Below, in pieces: positions 55,724-64,000 of a stretch of 64,000 bases of DNA. Position 1 is the stretch's first letter. Every line of letters starts with the position of its first letter. Both the position numbers and the translations under genes were made by a program. The DNA comes from Campylobacter fetus subsp. testudinum 03-427 (GTDB lineage Bacteria > Campylobacterota > Campylobacteria > Campylobacterales > Campylobacteraceae), in assembly GCA_000495505.1 (NCBI GenBank), contig CP006833.1:930001-994000 (forward strand), in the 5' to 3' direction. The notes under the pieces were generated by a model. The model ran no database searches and was not told the DNA's origin. It saw only the letters and a program-made list of their open reading frames with translations.

Positions 55724-56497
55724 ATGAAAAAATTAACCATCGCGGCGCTACTTGCTTCTAGCCTTATAAGTGCAGCATTTGGAGAAGTTATCAAAGTCGG
55801 AGCTACTCCAGTTCCTCACGCAGAGATCTTAGAGTTTATAAAACCTGAGCTAAAAAAAGCGGGATATGATCTTGAAATTAAAGTATTCAATGATTATGTA
55901 ATTCCAAATATAGCAGTTGAAGACGGTGATTTGGATGCAAACTTTTTCCAACATATACCATATTTAAATGAGTTTAATGCAAATAAAGGCACTCATTTAG
56001 TAAAAACAGTAGGCGTACATCTTGAACCAATGGGAGTTTATAGTAAAAAACTAAAATCCCTTAAAGATCTAAAAGACGGTGCTATAGTAAGCATACCAAA
56101 TGACCCTACAAACGAGAGTCGCGCTCTTGATGTTTTAGTAACTGCTAAACTTATAGAAATAGATACGAACGCCAAATTAAGAACTCCGCTTGATATAACT
56201 AAAAATCCAAAAAATCTTAAATTTAAAGAGATAGAAGCCGCTACTCTTCCAAGAACTTTAGATGATGTTGATATAGCTGTTATAAATACGAATTTTGCTA
56301 TGAACGCAAATTTAAATCCTACAAAAGATGCACTTCTAATAGAAAGCAAAGAGAGTCCGTATGTTAATATAGTAGTCGTTAAAGACGGAAATCAAAATAG
56401 CAAAAAAATAAAAGCACTCGATAGCGCTATCAACACAGACGCAGTTAAAAAGTTTATACTAGATACTTATAAAGGCGCTGTAGTTCCTGCGTTTTAA
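55724..56497 (+). CDS. metQ: Methionine ABC transporter substrate-binding protein MetQ
   Basis: A 257-residue NlpA/MetQ-family binding protein that captures methionine and delivers it to MetNI. The signal peptide (1-20, ending SAAFG) has no lipobox cysteine, so it is probably free in the periplasm rather than a lipoprotein. Family blocks are IKVGATPVPHAEIL, NDYVIPN, LDANFFQHIPYL, EPMGVYS, IVSIPNDPTNESRAL and NTNFAMNANL. It has its own promoter and a terminator after it. Confidence 0.93.
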   Translation: MKKLTIAALLASSLISAAFGEVIKVGATPVPHAEILEFIKPELKKAGYDLEIKVFNDYVIPNIAVEDGDLDANFFQHIPYLNEFNANKGTHLVKTVGVHLEPMGVYSKKLKSLKDLKDGAIVSIPNDPTNESRALDVLVTAKLIEIDTNAKLRTPLDITKNPKNLKFKEIEAATLPRTLDDVDIAVINTNFAMNANLNPTKDALLIESKESPYVNIVVVKDGNQNSKKIKALDSAINTDAVKKFILDTYKGAVVPAF

Positions 56498-56501
56498 TTT
56501 C

Positions 56502-56530
56502 TAAATTTGGGCATTATAAGCCCAAATTTA
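56502..56530 (+). terminator. Intrinsic terminator after metQ
   Basis: TAAATTTGGGC (56502-56512) and GCCCAAATTTA (56520-56530) form a perfect 11-base stem with a seven-base loop, four bases after the metQ stop. The tail is only weakly T-rich. Confidence 0.7.
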
Positions 56531-56592
56531 AGCTAAATTTACAATTATTTTAGATATAATCAGCCCAAATTTTTGTTTGTAAGGAAAAAAAT

Positions 56593-56784
56593 ATGTCAAA
56601 AAGATGTGCAATAACAGGAAAAGGACCTATGGTTGGAAACAACGTAAGTCACGCTAATAATAGAACAAAAAGAAGATTTATGCCAAACCTTCGTACAGTT
56701 CGCGTTATGCTTGAAGATGGCACAACAAGAAAAATCAGAGTTGCAGCTTCTACTTTAAGAACAATGAAAAAACAATCACACTAA
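56593..56784 (+). CDS. rpmB: 50S ribosomal protein L28
   Basis: A 63-residue ribosomal protein at the usual length. It starts [20 protein letters not shown] and has the basic [16 protein letters not shown]. Only one Cys is present, so it is a zinc-free form. AAGGAAA precedes the ATG. It is followed closely by the potassium channel gene. Confidence 0.97.
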   Translation: MSKRCAITGKGPMVGNNVSHANNRTKRRFMPNLRTVRVMLEDGTTRKIRVAASTLRTMKKQSH

Positions 56785-56803
56785 TACATAAAAAGAGGAA
56801 TTA

Positions 56804-57934
56804 ATGTCTTTACTACAAAAGATTAAAAAATTCCTCAACTGGACTGATGAGTCCAAACCGGAATACGATCTAAACACAGAACTTTATCAACAGTTAAAAT
56901 CATTTAGGCTTCCTTTAATATCCGTTGTTCTTATGATGCTATTTGGAGCTTTAGGATATGTTTTTATCGATGGATTTACTTTAATAGACGGTATTTATCA
57001 AGCTGGTATGACCTTTACAACTGTTGGTTTTACCGAAGTTGCGCCTATCAGTCCATCAGGAAGACTTTTTACTATAACTTTTATTCTCATGGGATTTGGA
57101 GTTTTTACATTTTCTATGGGTCTTTTTATAGAAGTACTTAAAAAAGGTGCTTTAACGAAGGTTTTAAAGGAGAGAAATATGATATATAAAATAGCCAGAC
57201 TCAAAAACCACTTTGTGATTTGCTATCACAATATCTATACTATAGAACTCACAAGACAATTTAGAGAGAACCATATACCGTTTGTCGTGGTAGATAATAG
57301 AGAAGATCTTCCTAGTCTAGCTGAAATATATAAATATCCATATTATATAGTAGATGAGCCACACACGCAAAATGCTATGTTAAAAACTCACCTCTCAAGT
57401 GCAAAAGGTCTTATAACTTTAAGCTCAAATATCGCTGATAATATAGCTCTCATAGCAACCGTTAGGCTCTATGAAAAAGAACTCGGTAGAATAAAACCAT
57501 ACTTTATAATGACAAATTCAGACAATGATGATGACACGCAAAAACTAAAAAAATTAGGCGCAAACTCAGTAGTGTCTCCATCAAAATTAGTTGCACAACG
57601 ACTTTCGGCTATGAGCGTACGTCCGGATATGGAAAATATGTTGGAGCAATTTTTATATAAAAAAGATTCGCCCATAGATATAGAAGAGATAAAAGTTCCA
57701 GATCTATCTTGGTTGAGATTTAAAAGATTAAAAGAAACTCATTTACGAGATATCACAAACGCCGATGTAGTAGGTATCAGAGATCAAAATAATAAATTTA
57801 CTCCTATGCCAAAAGGCGATACTCTCATAGGAACAGGTTCAAAACTGTTAGTTATAGGAACTGCTGAGAGTATAAGAGCTACTAAAAAACTCATTTTTAG
57901 CAAACATAAACCAGAGGAGTTCAAATATGTTTAA
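56804..57934 (+). CDS. Two-helix potassium channel with RCK-like cytoplasmic domain
   Basis: A 376-residue channel subunit: helix 1 (about 36-56), pore loop with filter TTVGFTEVAP at 72-81, helix 2 (about 88-111), and a cytoplasmic TrkA-N/RCK domain from about 136, with a TrkA-C-like end. The filter reads TVGF, not TVGYG. The RCK entry, usually GxGxxG, reads VICYHNIYTIEL and has no glycine, so NAD/ATP binding at the normal site is doubtful. It probably conducts K+, but gating must differ from KtrA-type channels. Its stop overlaps argJ by eight bases. Confidence 0.8.
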   Translation: MSLLQKIKKFLNWTDESKPEYDLNTELYQQLKSFRLPLISVVLMMLFGALGYVFIDGFTLIDGIYQAGMTFTTVGFTEVAPISPSGRLFTITFILMGFGVFTFSMGLFIEVLKKGALTKVLKERNMIYKIARLKNHFVICYHNIYTIELTRQFRENHIPFVVVDNREDLPSLAEIYKYPYYIVDEPHTQNAMLKTHLSSAKGLITLSSNIADNIALIATVRLYEKELGRIKPYFIMTNSDNDDDTQKLKKLGANSVVSPSKLVAQRLSAMSVRPDMENMLEQFLYKKDSPIDIEEIKVPDLSWLRFKRLKETHLRDITNADVVGIRDQNNKFTPMPKGDTLIGTGSKLLVIGTAESIRATKKLIFSKHKPEEFKYV

Positions 57935-59114
57935 CCTAATCAGTCTTAAAAACGGACTTGAAAATGTTGATGGATTTTATTTTGGTGGATTAAATGCCGG
58001 ATTTAAAACAAATGGAGATAATGATCTAGGTTTCATAAGAAGCGATGAGCCAGTAATGGTTTCAGCGATATTTACTTCAAACAAATTTCAAGCAGCTCCG
58101 ATAAAGCATTTTAAAAAATATGGTGAAAATTTTAAAACAAACTTTATTTTATTAAATTCAAAAAATGCAAACGCAATGACTGGAAAAGCGGGTATAGATG
58201 ATATAGATGATATATTTAAAGAACTTGGCAAAAAGCTAAATTTGATAAATCCCATAATGAGTTCAACCGGAGTTATCGGATATCGTCTTAAAAAAGACAA
58301 AATCATAGAAGCAGCAAATAAATTCGATCTTACCTCGCGCAATTCTAACGCAACGGCTCAAGCGATTATGACAACAGATAGCTTTAAAAAAGAGATAGCT
58401 TTTAGAGTTGAACTTCAAAACGGTAAAAGCTTCAACATAGCTTGTATCTGCAAAGGTGCAGGTATGATAAATCCAGCATTTGCGACGATGTTATGCTTTG
58501 TTTTAACAGACGCGAATATACCAAAAAATGATATGGATGAACTTTTAAATGGCTGTGTAGAAGAGAGTTTTAATGCGATAAGCGTAGATGGCGACACCAG
58601 TACAAACGATACTTTAATGCTTTTAAGCTCACAAAAAAGCGGAGTTTATGACAAAGACGCTTTTAAATTTGCGCTTGAAACCATCACAAAAACTATGGCT
58701 TTAAATTTAGTAAAAGATGGTGAAGGAAGTACGAAAGTAGTAGCATTTGAAGTAAATGGAGCAAAAAACTACAATGAAGCGCAAAAAGCAGCCAAAGCTT
58801 TATCAAATTCACTTTTAGTAAAAACAGCGATTTTCGGAGAAGATCCAAACTGGGGCAGAATAGCTTCAACTATAGGAGCTAGCGGAGTGGAATGCGATGA
58901 AGAAAAGTTGATTATATATTACGACGATGTGCTTGTATTTGACAAAGACAATCCCGAATTAGATCAAGAAAGAGAGATAAAAGCTCATAACGTTATGAAA
59001 AAAGATAGCTACAAGATCCGTTGTGAGTTAGGTCTTGGAGACGCTAAATTTACGGCTTACGGATGTGATTTAGGACACACGTATGTTAAAATAAACGCGG
59101 ATTACCGCTCATAA
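57927..59114 (+). CDS. argJ: Bifunctional glutamate N-acetyltransferase / N-acetylglutamate synthase ArgJ
   Basis: A 395-residue enzyme that recycles the acetyl group from N-acetylornithine to glutamate in arginine synthesis. It is made as a precursor that cuts itself before the nucleophilic Thr in the NPAFATMLCF segment (canonical A-TML site). CKGAGMINPA, VDGDTSTNDT and EDPNWGRI are further signatures. The start overlaps the channel gene. It complements argD at 8.0 kb. Confidence 0.94.
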   Translation: MFNLISLKNGLENVDGFYFGGLNAGFKTNGDNDLGFIRSDEPVMVSAIFTSNKFQAAPIKHFKKYGENFKTNFILLNSKNANAMTGKAGIDDIDDIFKELGKKLNLINPIMSSTGVIGYRLKKDKIIEAANKFDLTSRNSNATAQAIMTTDSFKKEIAFRVELQNGKSFNIACICKGAGMINPAFATMLCFVLTDANIPKNDMDELLNGCVEESFNAISVDGDTSTNDTLMLLSSQKSGVYDKDAFKFALETITKTMALNLVKDGEGSTKVVAFEVNGAKNYNEAQKAAKALSNSLLVKTAIFGEDPNWGRIASTIGASGVECDEEKLIIYYDDVLVFDKDNPELDQEREIKAHNVMKKDSYKIRCELGLGDAKFTAYGCDLGHTYVKINADYRS

Positions 59115-59175
59115 ATGAGTTTTAAGTAAGCAAATGATACAATGCTAAGATATTATTATTTTTAAAGGAGAGAAT

Positions 59176-59403
59176 ATGCTACACGAATACAGAGATTTAA
59201 TCACGGAACTAAAAGGCAAAAATGCAAGATTTGATAGTGTTTTTGACAAGCACAATGAACTTGACCAAAGAATAGCAGATATAGAAGAAGGTAGAGAACA
59301 CGCTGATTCTTATGAGCTAGAAACTCTTAAAAAAGAAAAATTAAGATTAAAAGATGAAGCTTACAGCATCTTAATGGAATATAAAAAATCTAAATCAAAC
59401 TAG
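59176..59403 (+). CDS. Small coiled-coil DUF465/YdcH-like protein
   Basis: A 75-residue, highly charged helical protein starting LHEYRDLITELKGKNARFD, with LKKEKLRLKDEAYSI near the end. This pattern is that of the YdcH/DUF465 family, small proteins of unknown function found throughout proteobacteria. AAGGAGAG precedes the ATG. A hairpin follows the stop. Confidence 0.85.
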   Translation: MLHEYRDLITELKGKNARFDSVFDKHNELDQRIADIEEGREHADSYELETLKKEKLRLKDEAYSILMEYKKSKSN

Positions 59404-59421
59404 TCAAAACACTCTTTCTAC

Positions 59422-59444
59422 GAGTTTGGGTAATGCTCAAACTC
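59422..59444 (+). terminator. Terminator-like hairpin after the DUF465 gene
   Basis: GAGTTTG (59422-59428) and CAAACTC (59438-59444) form a seven-base stem with a nine-base loop, followed by ATTTCTATATTT. The 206-base gap to the next gene holds nothing else that I recognise. Confidence 0.5.
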
Positions 59445-59609
59445 ATTTCTATATTTACTCGATTTACTCATCTTTTTTTTATTCTATTTAAGCATTATTT
59501 AATCAAAATTTTTATATTATTGTATCTATAAAGTTTAATAATTATTTCATATAAATAATTATTAGTATAAAATATTAAGTAAAATAAAAGGTGTGAGAGG
59601 GGGTAGAAA

Positions 59610-60707
59610 GTGTTTGGTTCATCAAATCATGCAAACAAACAGTTAGAACTTAAAATGGATGCTCTTAAAAAAGAGCTTGAGAGTAAAACTAAAGAAAATG
59701 AAGATCTAAAAGCAGAAATTCAAATCCTAAAAGAAAAAGTGGAAAAATCACAAGATTGCGATACGATATCTGCTATGGCACATGTTATGACAGACGGTAT
59801 CAAAACAAGTGCTAAAAACATACAAGGCGGAATAGAAAGAAATCTTGAACTATCGCGTAGCTGTATCACCATTATAGAAGAAAACATAGAAAATATCGGA
59901 GAGCTTTCTAAAACTAGCAATAATCTGATAGAATCACTAAACGAAATAACAAACTCATCAAATAAATCACGCGCAACAGCTGAAAATCTTCACAAAAGCG
60001 TCGATGAGATCACAAATGTTATAAATTTGATCAAAGATATATCAGACCAAACAAATCTTTTAGCATTAAACGCAGCTATCGAAGCGGCGCGTGCAGGCGA
60101 ACACGGACGCGGATTTGCAGTCGTTGCCGATGAAGTAAGAAAACTAGCTGAGCGTACTCAAAAAGCAACCGCAGAAGTAGAAATGAACATAAATTTATTA
60201 AAACAAAATGCTAGTGATATGTTTGCTCAAAGCGAAGAAGTTGAAAATATTTCTATAGAGTCAAACAAACACGTAGAGGGCTTTATATCTAAATTTAAAG
60301 ACCTAGTAGATAGAACAAAACATATAGAAAACAACGCTCAAGCCATATCTTATGATATTTTCGTATCGCTAGTTAAACTAGATCACGTTGTATTTAAAGT
60401 AGGCGGATACGGAAATGTTCTAACAAAAAATTACGAATCAATGGCAGATCACACACAATGTCGTCTAGGAAAATGGTACGAATCAAGAGGCAAAGAGGTA
60501 TTTGAAGATACTATTGAGTTCGCTCAAATACTTGATCCGCATAAAACAATCCACGAATATGTAAATAAAGCTATCAATCTAGCCAGCAAACACGCAAATC
60601 CTATAGAAGTTATAGATAAATTCAAACATGCAGAAGAGCAATCAATAAATTTATTTAATATATTTAACAATATGGTTGCAGCCAAAGTGCATAAAATGGA
60701 TAAATAA
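59610..60707 (+). CDS. Soluble chemoreceptor with C-terminal zinc-binding CZB domain
   Basis: A 365-residue methyl-accepting-type protein with no membrane helix. The N-terminus (10-50) is a coiled coil; the signalling hairpin tip is at about 143-185 ([36 protein letters not shown]); a CZB domain follows with the 3-His/1-Cys zinc site His259 (LDHVVFK), Cys284 (QCRLGKWY), His311 and His315. CZB domains sense zinc or hypochlorous acid in other bacteria. It should form a cytoplasmic cluster with CheA and CheW, like the C. jejuni Tlp6 type. Start is GTG 59610 after GAGAGGGGG. Confidence 0.92.
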   Translation: MFGSSNHANKQLELKMDALKKELESKTKENEDLKAEIQILKEKVEKSQDCDTISAMAHVMTDGIKTSAKNIQGGIERNLELSRSCITIIEENIENIGELSKTSNNLIESLNEITNSSNKSRATAENLHKSVDEITNVINLIKDISDQTNLLALNAAIEAARAGEHGRGFAVVADEVRKLAERTQKATAEVEMNINLLKQNASDMFAQSEEVENISIESNKHVEGFISKFKDLVDRTKHIENNAQAISYDIFVSLVKLDHVVFKVGGYGNVLTKNYESMADHTQCRLGKWYESRGKEVFEDTIEFAQILDPHKTIHEYVNKAINLASKHANPIEVIDKFKHAEEQSINLFNIFNNMVAAKVHKMDK

Positions 60708-60710
60708 ACT

Positions 60711-60742
60711 TAGAAGCCAGTCAAATGGCTTCTAGTATTTTT
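60711..60742 (+). terminator. Intrinsic terminator after the chemoreceptor
   Basis: TAGAAGCCA (60711-60719) and TGGCTTCTA (60726-60734) form a perfect nine-base stem with a six-base loop, followed by a T run. It overlaps the 3' end of the convergent trmA-type gene. Confidence 0.88.
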
Positions 60743-61835
60743 TTAAAACTACTGCGCATTCAATGTGATTTGTATGAACAAACTGATCAAAAATAGCAAA
60801 TTTATCAACACTATGAGTTTTACAAAGTAGTTTTAAATTCTCTTTCAAAGTTAAAGGATTACAAGATATATAAATTATATTTTCGTAATTTCGTATGAAG
60901 TCTAACACGCTTTTATCACAACCAGAGCGCGGAGGATCTACTAAAATATGGCTGAAATCATAACTTCTTAAATCTATATCTTGCAATCTACGAAAATCTC
61001 TTTTAAAAAGAAAAGCTTCCATAAGCTCTTCAGCACTTAATCTTGTAAATTTGATATTATTTGCACTGTTTAACTCGCAGTTTTTTAAAGCGCTATTTAT
61101 AGAAGCTTTGCTTATCTCGGTGGCTAAAACTTTATTGAATTTAAAACTAAGTGGAATGGTAAAATTCCCATGTCCGCAGTAAAGCTCAAGAAGATCTTTA
61201 CAATCTACAATATGATCCAAAACCCACGAAATCATATTTTCATTTATATTTCTATTTGGCTGGACAAAAGCACCGTCTCCAAAAATATAATGATAGCTCT
61301 TACCTTTTATAAACAATTTTTCATTTAAAATCGAACTTCCAAAAAGAAGTTTTTTACCCCTACTTCTTGCTATCAAGCCTACTTTAAGCTTGTTTTGCAA
61401 CCAAGTAAGCTCTTGAATTATGGTCGATACGTCTTTGTGATAAAGTAAAATAACCAAAATTTCATCTCTTGTAGTTATAAACTCAACTCCAAAAACTTTT
61501 GCTTTTAAATTTGGATTTTCTTTTAACAAATCCAACAAAACCGGCATTATAACAGCTATTTTCTCATCAACTATAGAACATTTATCTATCTTTAAATAGC
61601 CACCATCAGTTCCTCTCATCGCATAACTAAGACTATTATCATTATGATATAGACTAAACTCCGCCCTACTTCTAAATTTAGAAATCGGCGATCTAAAAAA
61701 TAGAATTTCGCCATTGTAAAAATCTTTAAAATGCTCTTTTACGAAATTCTTTTTAAAATCTATCTGCCCTTCATAAGGCATCTCCAAAGTACAACTTCCG
61801 CAATATTTTAAGTGCTTACAGCTATTTTCTTGCAA
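60732..61835 (-). CDS. trmA: tRNA (uracil-5-)-methyltransferase, TrmA family
   Basis: A 367-residue SAM enzyme that makes 5-methyluridine (position 54 in TrmA). [15 protein letters not shown] is the SAM site, VDPPRSGCD the family block, and Cys in IYISCNP the nucleophile. The N-terminus has paired cysteines ([10 protein letters not shown]) of the kind that hold Fe-S in RlmC/D, so the target could be rRNA; length and motifs favour TrmA. Start is TTG 61835, two bases after the SDR stop. Confidence 0.88.
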   Translation of the reverse strand: MQENSCKHLKYCGSCTLEMPYEGQIDFKKNFVKEHFKDFYNGEILFFRSPISKFRSRAEFSLYHNDNSLSYAMRGTDGGYLKIDKCSIVDEKIAVIMPVLLDLLKENPNLKAKVFGVEFITTRDEILVILLYHKDVSTIIQELTWLQNKLKVGLIARSRGKKLLFGSSILNEKLFIKGKSYHYIFGDGAFVQPNRNINENMISWVLDHIVDCKDLLELYCGHGNFTIPLSFKFNKVLATEISKASINSALKNCELNSANNIKFTRLSAEELMEAFLFKRDFRRLQDIDLRSYDFSHILVDPPRSGCDKSVLDFIRNYENIIYISCNPLTLKENLKLLCKTHSVDKFAIFDQFVHTNHIECAVVLKKY

Positions 61836-61837
61836 AT

Positions 61838-62584
61838 TTACTCTTTTTCAAAGAAAAATCCAGCCCAACTCTGAGTAGTAGGCATCACTTCAAGCGTATT
61901 TATATTTACATGTTTTGGCAAATTAACACAATCAAGAACTATCTTAGCGATATCTTCAGCTTTCAAATACTGCGTAGAGTTATAAACGTTGTCGCTTTTT
62001 TGCTCATCACCTTTAAATCTAACAACGCTAAACTCTGTTTTTGCGATACCAGGAGCTATCTCTGTAACTCGTATATTGCTACCTTTTAAGTCATTTCGAA
62101 GATTCAAACTAAACTGTTTTACGAATGCTTTTGTAGCTCCATAAACATTTCCGCCTGGATACGGCCATGCTCCAGCCACCGAACCAAGATTAAAGATATA
62201 TCCGCTTTTTCGTTTGCTCATTATGGGTAAAACAGCTTTTGTAGCGTATAATAAGCCTTTTATATTTGTATCTATCATAGTTTCAAAATCATCTAAATTT
62301 GCCTCTAAAACTCTTTCTTGACCAAGAGCAAGACCTGCGTTATTAACCAATATTTCTATATCTCTAAACTGCTCAGGAAGTTCGTCTATAGCTTTGAAAA
62401 TACCGTTTTTATCTCTTATATCAGCATTGATTATATGTACGTTTTTCAGCTCTTTTTTAAGATTTTCTAGTCTATCAAACCTTCTTGCTAAAAGTATAAG
62501 TTTATATCCCTCACTTGCCAAAACTCTAGCGACTGCTTCTCCAAAACCAGACGTTGCTCCGGTTATAAAAGCCGTATTTTTCAT
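61838..62584 (-). CDS. Short-chain dehydrogenase/reductase (YdfG-like)
   Basis: A 248-residue classical SDR. The NADP-binding start is [17 protein letters not shown] is present, and the catalytic Ser (NLGSVAG), Tyr and Lys (YGATKAF) are in place. It is closest in pattern to YdfG-type 3-hydroxy acid / serine dehydrogenases; the substrate is uncertain. Its start overlaps the ankyrin gene stop by four bases and trmA follows by two, so the three are one transcript. Confidence 0.85.
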   Translation of the reverse strand: MKNTAFITGATSGFGEAVARVLASEGYKLILLARRFDRLENLKKELKNVHIINADIRDKNGIFKAIDELPEQFRDIEILVNNAGLALGQERVLEANLDDFETMIDTNIKGLLYATKAVLPIMSKRKSGYIFNLGSVAGAWPYPGGNVYGATKAFVKQFSLNLRNDLKGSNIRVTEIAPGIAKTEFSVVRFKGDEQKSDNVYNSTQYLKAEDIAKIVLDCVNLPKHVNINTLEVMPTTQSWAGFFFEKE

Positions 62585-63690
62585 ATTTCACCTTCTAAAT
62601 TTGATTTCAATCGCAAACCTTCTAAAAACATTATATTTTCTTTATTTTTACCCCAAATGGCGTAATCAAGGGCATTATATCCCATATCGTCTATATCATC
62701 TACATTAGCTCCATTTTTCATAAGTAGATCTAGTACTTCAGGAACACTATGAAACGCAGCATGCATAAAAACAGTTCTTGAAGTATGTTCTAAAGCGCAG
62801 AGATTTTGATAAAACGGGATATTTCTAAATCCAGATGCTATAGCGTCTTTTCCTGATTTATTTATATATTTATGATTTGTATCAGCTCCATTTTCTACCA
62901 AAAATTTGATTAAATCGATATCTCCAAAGTCAATCGCATAAAATAGCGCAGTCTTTCCGAATGAATTTTCATAATTTACATTTGCACCGCGTTTTATCAA
63001 AAATTCAACATTTTTCATATTTTTTAGAGCAAAAAACAAGGCTGATTCATCGCCAGCATTTATACTAGCACCAAAATCTATAAGAGTTTGCAATATATCT
63101 TCATTTTGATTATATAGTAAAGCAATATTTAATAAATTTGTTATCTCATTTCTAGTAGGTTTATTAGCATAAATAAGAGATATAAATTCCTCTTTATTTA
63201 AATTTGGATTAGTAGCCATTCTCTCTAAAATACTTAATTTGTACGCTTTTTCATAATTCCCTACAGCAATATACAAAAATTCATTTGCCAAACGAATAGC
63301 AAAAAATATAGCTCTTTGCTTGTTAAATCCAAATTTAGCTATATAATAATCTGTTAATTTAGGAATTAACTTTGTATATGCGTCATTAAAATCATTAAAA
63401 AGAGTGAAATTACTTATACTTCTAACAGACCAAAAACGAAAATACTCTCTGTCTTTTGACGTAGCCTCTTCGTAATCTTGTTTATTTGGAAGTTGCTTTT
63501 CGTATTTTATAGGATCATTGAGCCCAAGAGCTATTATCTCATTTAAATTTAAAAAATACTCATCACCGCTAGAACTGCATATATGGGTATTTCCTCTTAC
63601 TTCAAGGCTTAATCTGTATATATCTTTTACTATATCATTTTCATTTGCAAACAAGCAAGTAGAAAAAATTATAAAAAATAAAAATCTCAT
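62581..63690 (-). CDS. Secreted ankyrin-repeat protein
   Basis: A 369-residue protein with a signal peptide (RFLFFIIFSTCLFA). The N-terminal 185 residues are helical and unfamiliar. The C-terminal half has at least four ankyrin repeats: LIDFGASINAGDESALFFAL, LIKRGANVNYENSFGKTALF, LVENGADTNHKY and LLMKNGANVDDIDDMGYNAL. It is probably periplasmic and binds a protein partner; in other bacteria such proteins protect against peroxide or serve as immunity proteins. No effector gene is seen beside it. Confidence 0.8.
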   Translation of the reverse strand: MRFLFFIIFSTCLFANENDIVKDIYRLSLEVRGNTHICSSSGDEYFLNLNEIIALGLNDPIKYEKQLPNKQDYEEATSKDREYFRFWSVRSISNFTLFNDFNDAYTKLIPKLTDYYIAKFGFNKQRAIFFAIRLANEFLYIAVGNYEKAYKLSILERMATNPNLNKEEFISLIYANKPTRNEITNLLNIALLYNQNEDILQTLIDFGASINAGDESALFFALKNMKNVEFLIKRGANVNYENSFGKTALFYAIDFGDIDLIKFLVENGADTNHKYINKSGKDAIASGFRNIPFYQNLCALEHTSRTVFMHAAFHSVPEVLDLLMKNGANVDDIDDMGYNALDYAIWGKNKENIMFLEGLRLKSNLEGEI

Positions 63691-63692
63691 AT

Positions 63693-64000
63693 TTACTCCC
63701 TAATTTTATCATTTTGCGGTATAAACATCTGATAATTCTTATCAAGAATATAATGCAATCTATCAGTATCTTTTGAAAAAATAGACGTAAATCCGCCGTC
63801 TAAAATTTTTTGGCTAAAAGATAAAAACTGCAAAACATCGTTTCTTTTTCTAAGTTTTAAAAGAGGATTTCCGATATCTTTTATTATATTAACATTTTTA
63901 TTAAATAGTTTTGAAAGACTCTCAAAATGTTCGATTAAACCGCTATCATCTCCACTAAATTTAGAATTAAAATGATAAAAATCGATATTGAAATCTAGCT
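63693..64000 (-). CDS. Hypothetical protein, C-terminal part (runs off the right edge)
   Basis: An open frame from the window edge to a TAA at 63695-63693, two bases before the ankyrin gene. About 101 residues are visible, including GLIEHFESLSKLFNKNVNII, KLRKRNDVLQFLSFSQKILD and the end PQNDKIRE. No motif, membrane helix or cysteine is recognised. Tight spacing indicates it is co-transcribed with the ankyrin, SDR and trmA genes. Confidence 0.65.
   Translation of the reverse strand, partial: LDFNIDFYHFNSKFSGDDSGLIEHFESLSKLFNKNVNIIKDIGNPLLKLRKRNDVLQFLSFSQKILDGGFTSIFSKDTDRLHYILDKNYQMFIPQNDKIRE

Noticed and set aside
59599..59603. G5 run before the chemoreceptor GTG as a phase-variation tract
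   Set aside because: Five G is too short to slip often and is adequately explained as part of the ribosome-binding site.

Overview
The window is chromosomal DNA from an AT-rich epsilonproteobacterium, almost certainly a Campylobacter of the C. fetus / C. hyointestinalis lineage; I cannot fix the species. The evidence is the very low GC content with recurring AAATTTA-type words, a cytolethal distending toxin operon, poly-G contingency tracts, an H. pylori/Wolinella-style hydABCDE hydrogenase operon, and gene runs that match the C. jejuni order as I remember it (clpB-ctp-purC-purS-purQ-x-plsC-crcB-htpG-rhodanese; valS-metN-metI-metQ; rpmB-DUF465-MCP). I see no tRNA, rRNA, CRISPR array or insertion sequence.

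Layout. 1-9.8 kb: an unidentified gene fragment, an aldehyde dehydrogenase, the hybrid cluster protein Hcp, a sulfur-assimilation operon (metY, a cysteine-free Rrf2 regulator, cysK), acpS, fliL, an FAH-family hydrolase, argD and a small membrane protein. 9.9-13.3 kb: mltG and a large AsmA-like envelope protein, divergent, with overlapping 5' ends. 13.3-25.0 kb: one 12-gene minus-strand operon for an uptake [NiFe] hydrogenase (hydABCDE) and its maturation machinery (hypF, hypB, hypC, hypD, hypE, hypA), with the nickel regulator gene nikR inside it. 25.2-39 kb: azlCD, clpB, a C-terminal protease, purC/purS/purQ, a surface protein, plsC and crcB; then cdtCBA, htpG and a periplasmic rhodanese.

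39-64 kb: a SAM methyltransferase, a UvrD-type helicase, a phase-variable TagB-like transferase (G8 tract), fumC, valS, a DsrE-like protein and metNI. A type III restriction-modification system and thiD then separate metNI from metQ. The mod gene is out of frame at a G9 tract and again at a T5 tract. After metQ come rpmB, an unusual K+ channel, argJ, a small coiled-coil protein, a soluble zinc-binding chemoreceptor, a trmA-type methyltransferase, an SDR, an ankyrin protein and a fragment of a further gene.

How the genes work together. HydABC oxidises H2 at the periplasmic face and passes electrons to quinone. HydD cleaves the HydB tail, the Hyp proteins build the NiFe(CN)2CO site, and NikR ties the system to nickel supply. 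Stress control can be read from the DNA: clpB carries a HAIR-like (HspR) repeat and htpG a degenerate CIRCE (HrcA) element, each over a near-consensus sigma70 promoter; hcp has an FNR/CRP-like box. The accessory content sits as discrete insertions at otherwise conserved junctions: cdt between crcB and htpG, and the restriction-modification system between metI and metQ. There are two G-tract contingency loci.
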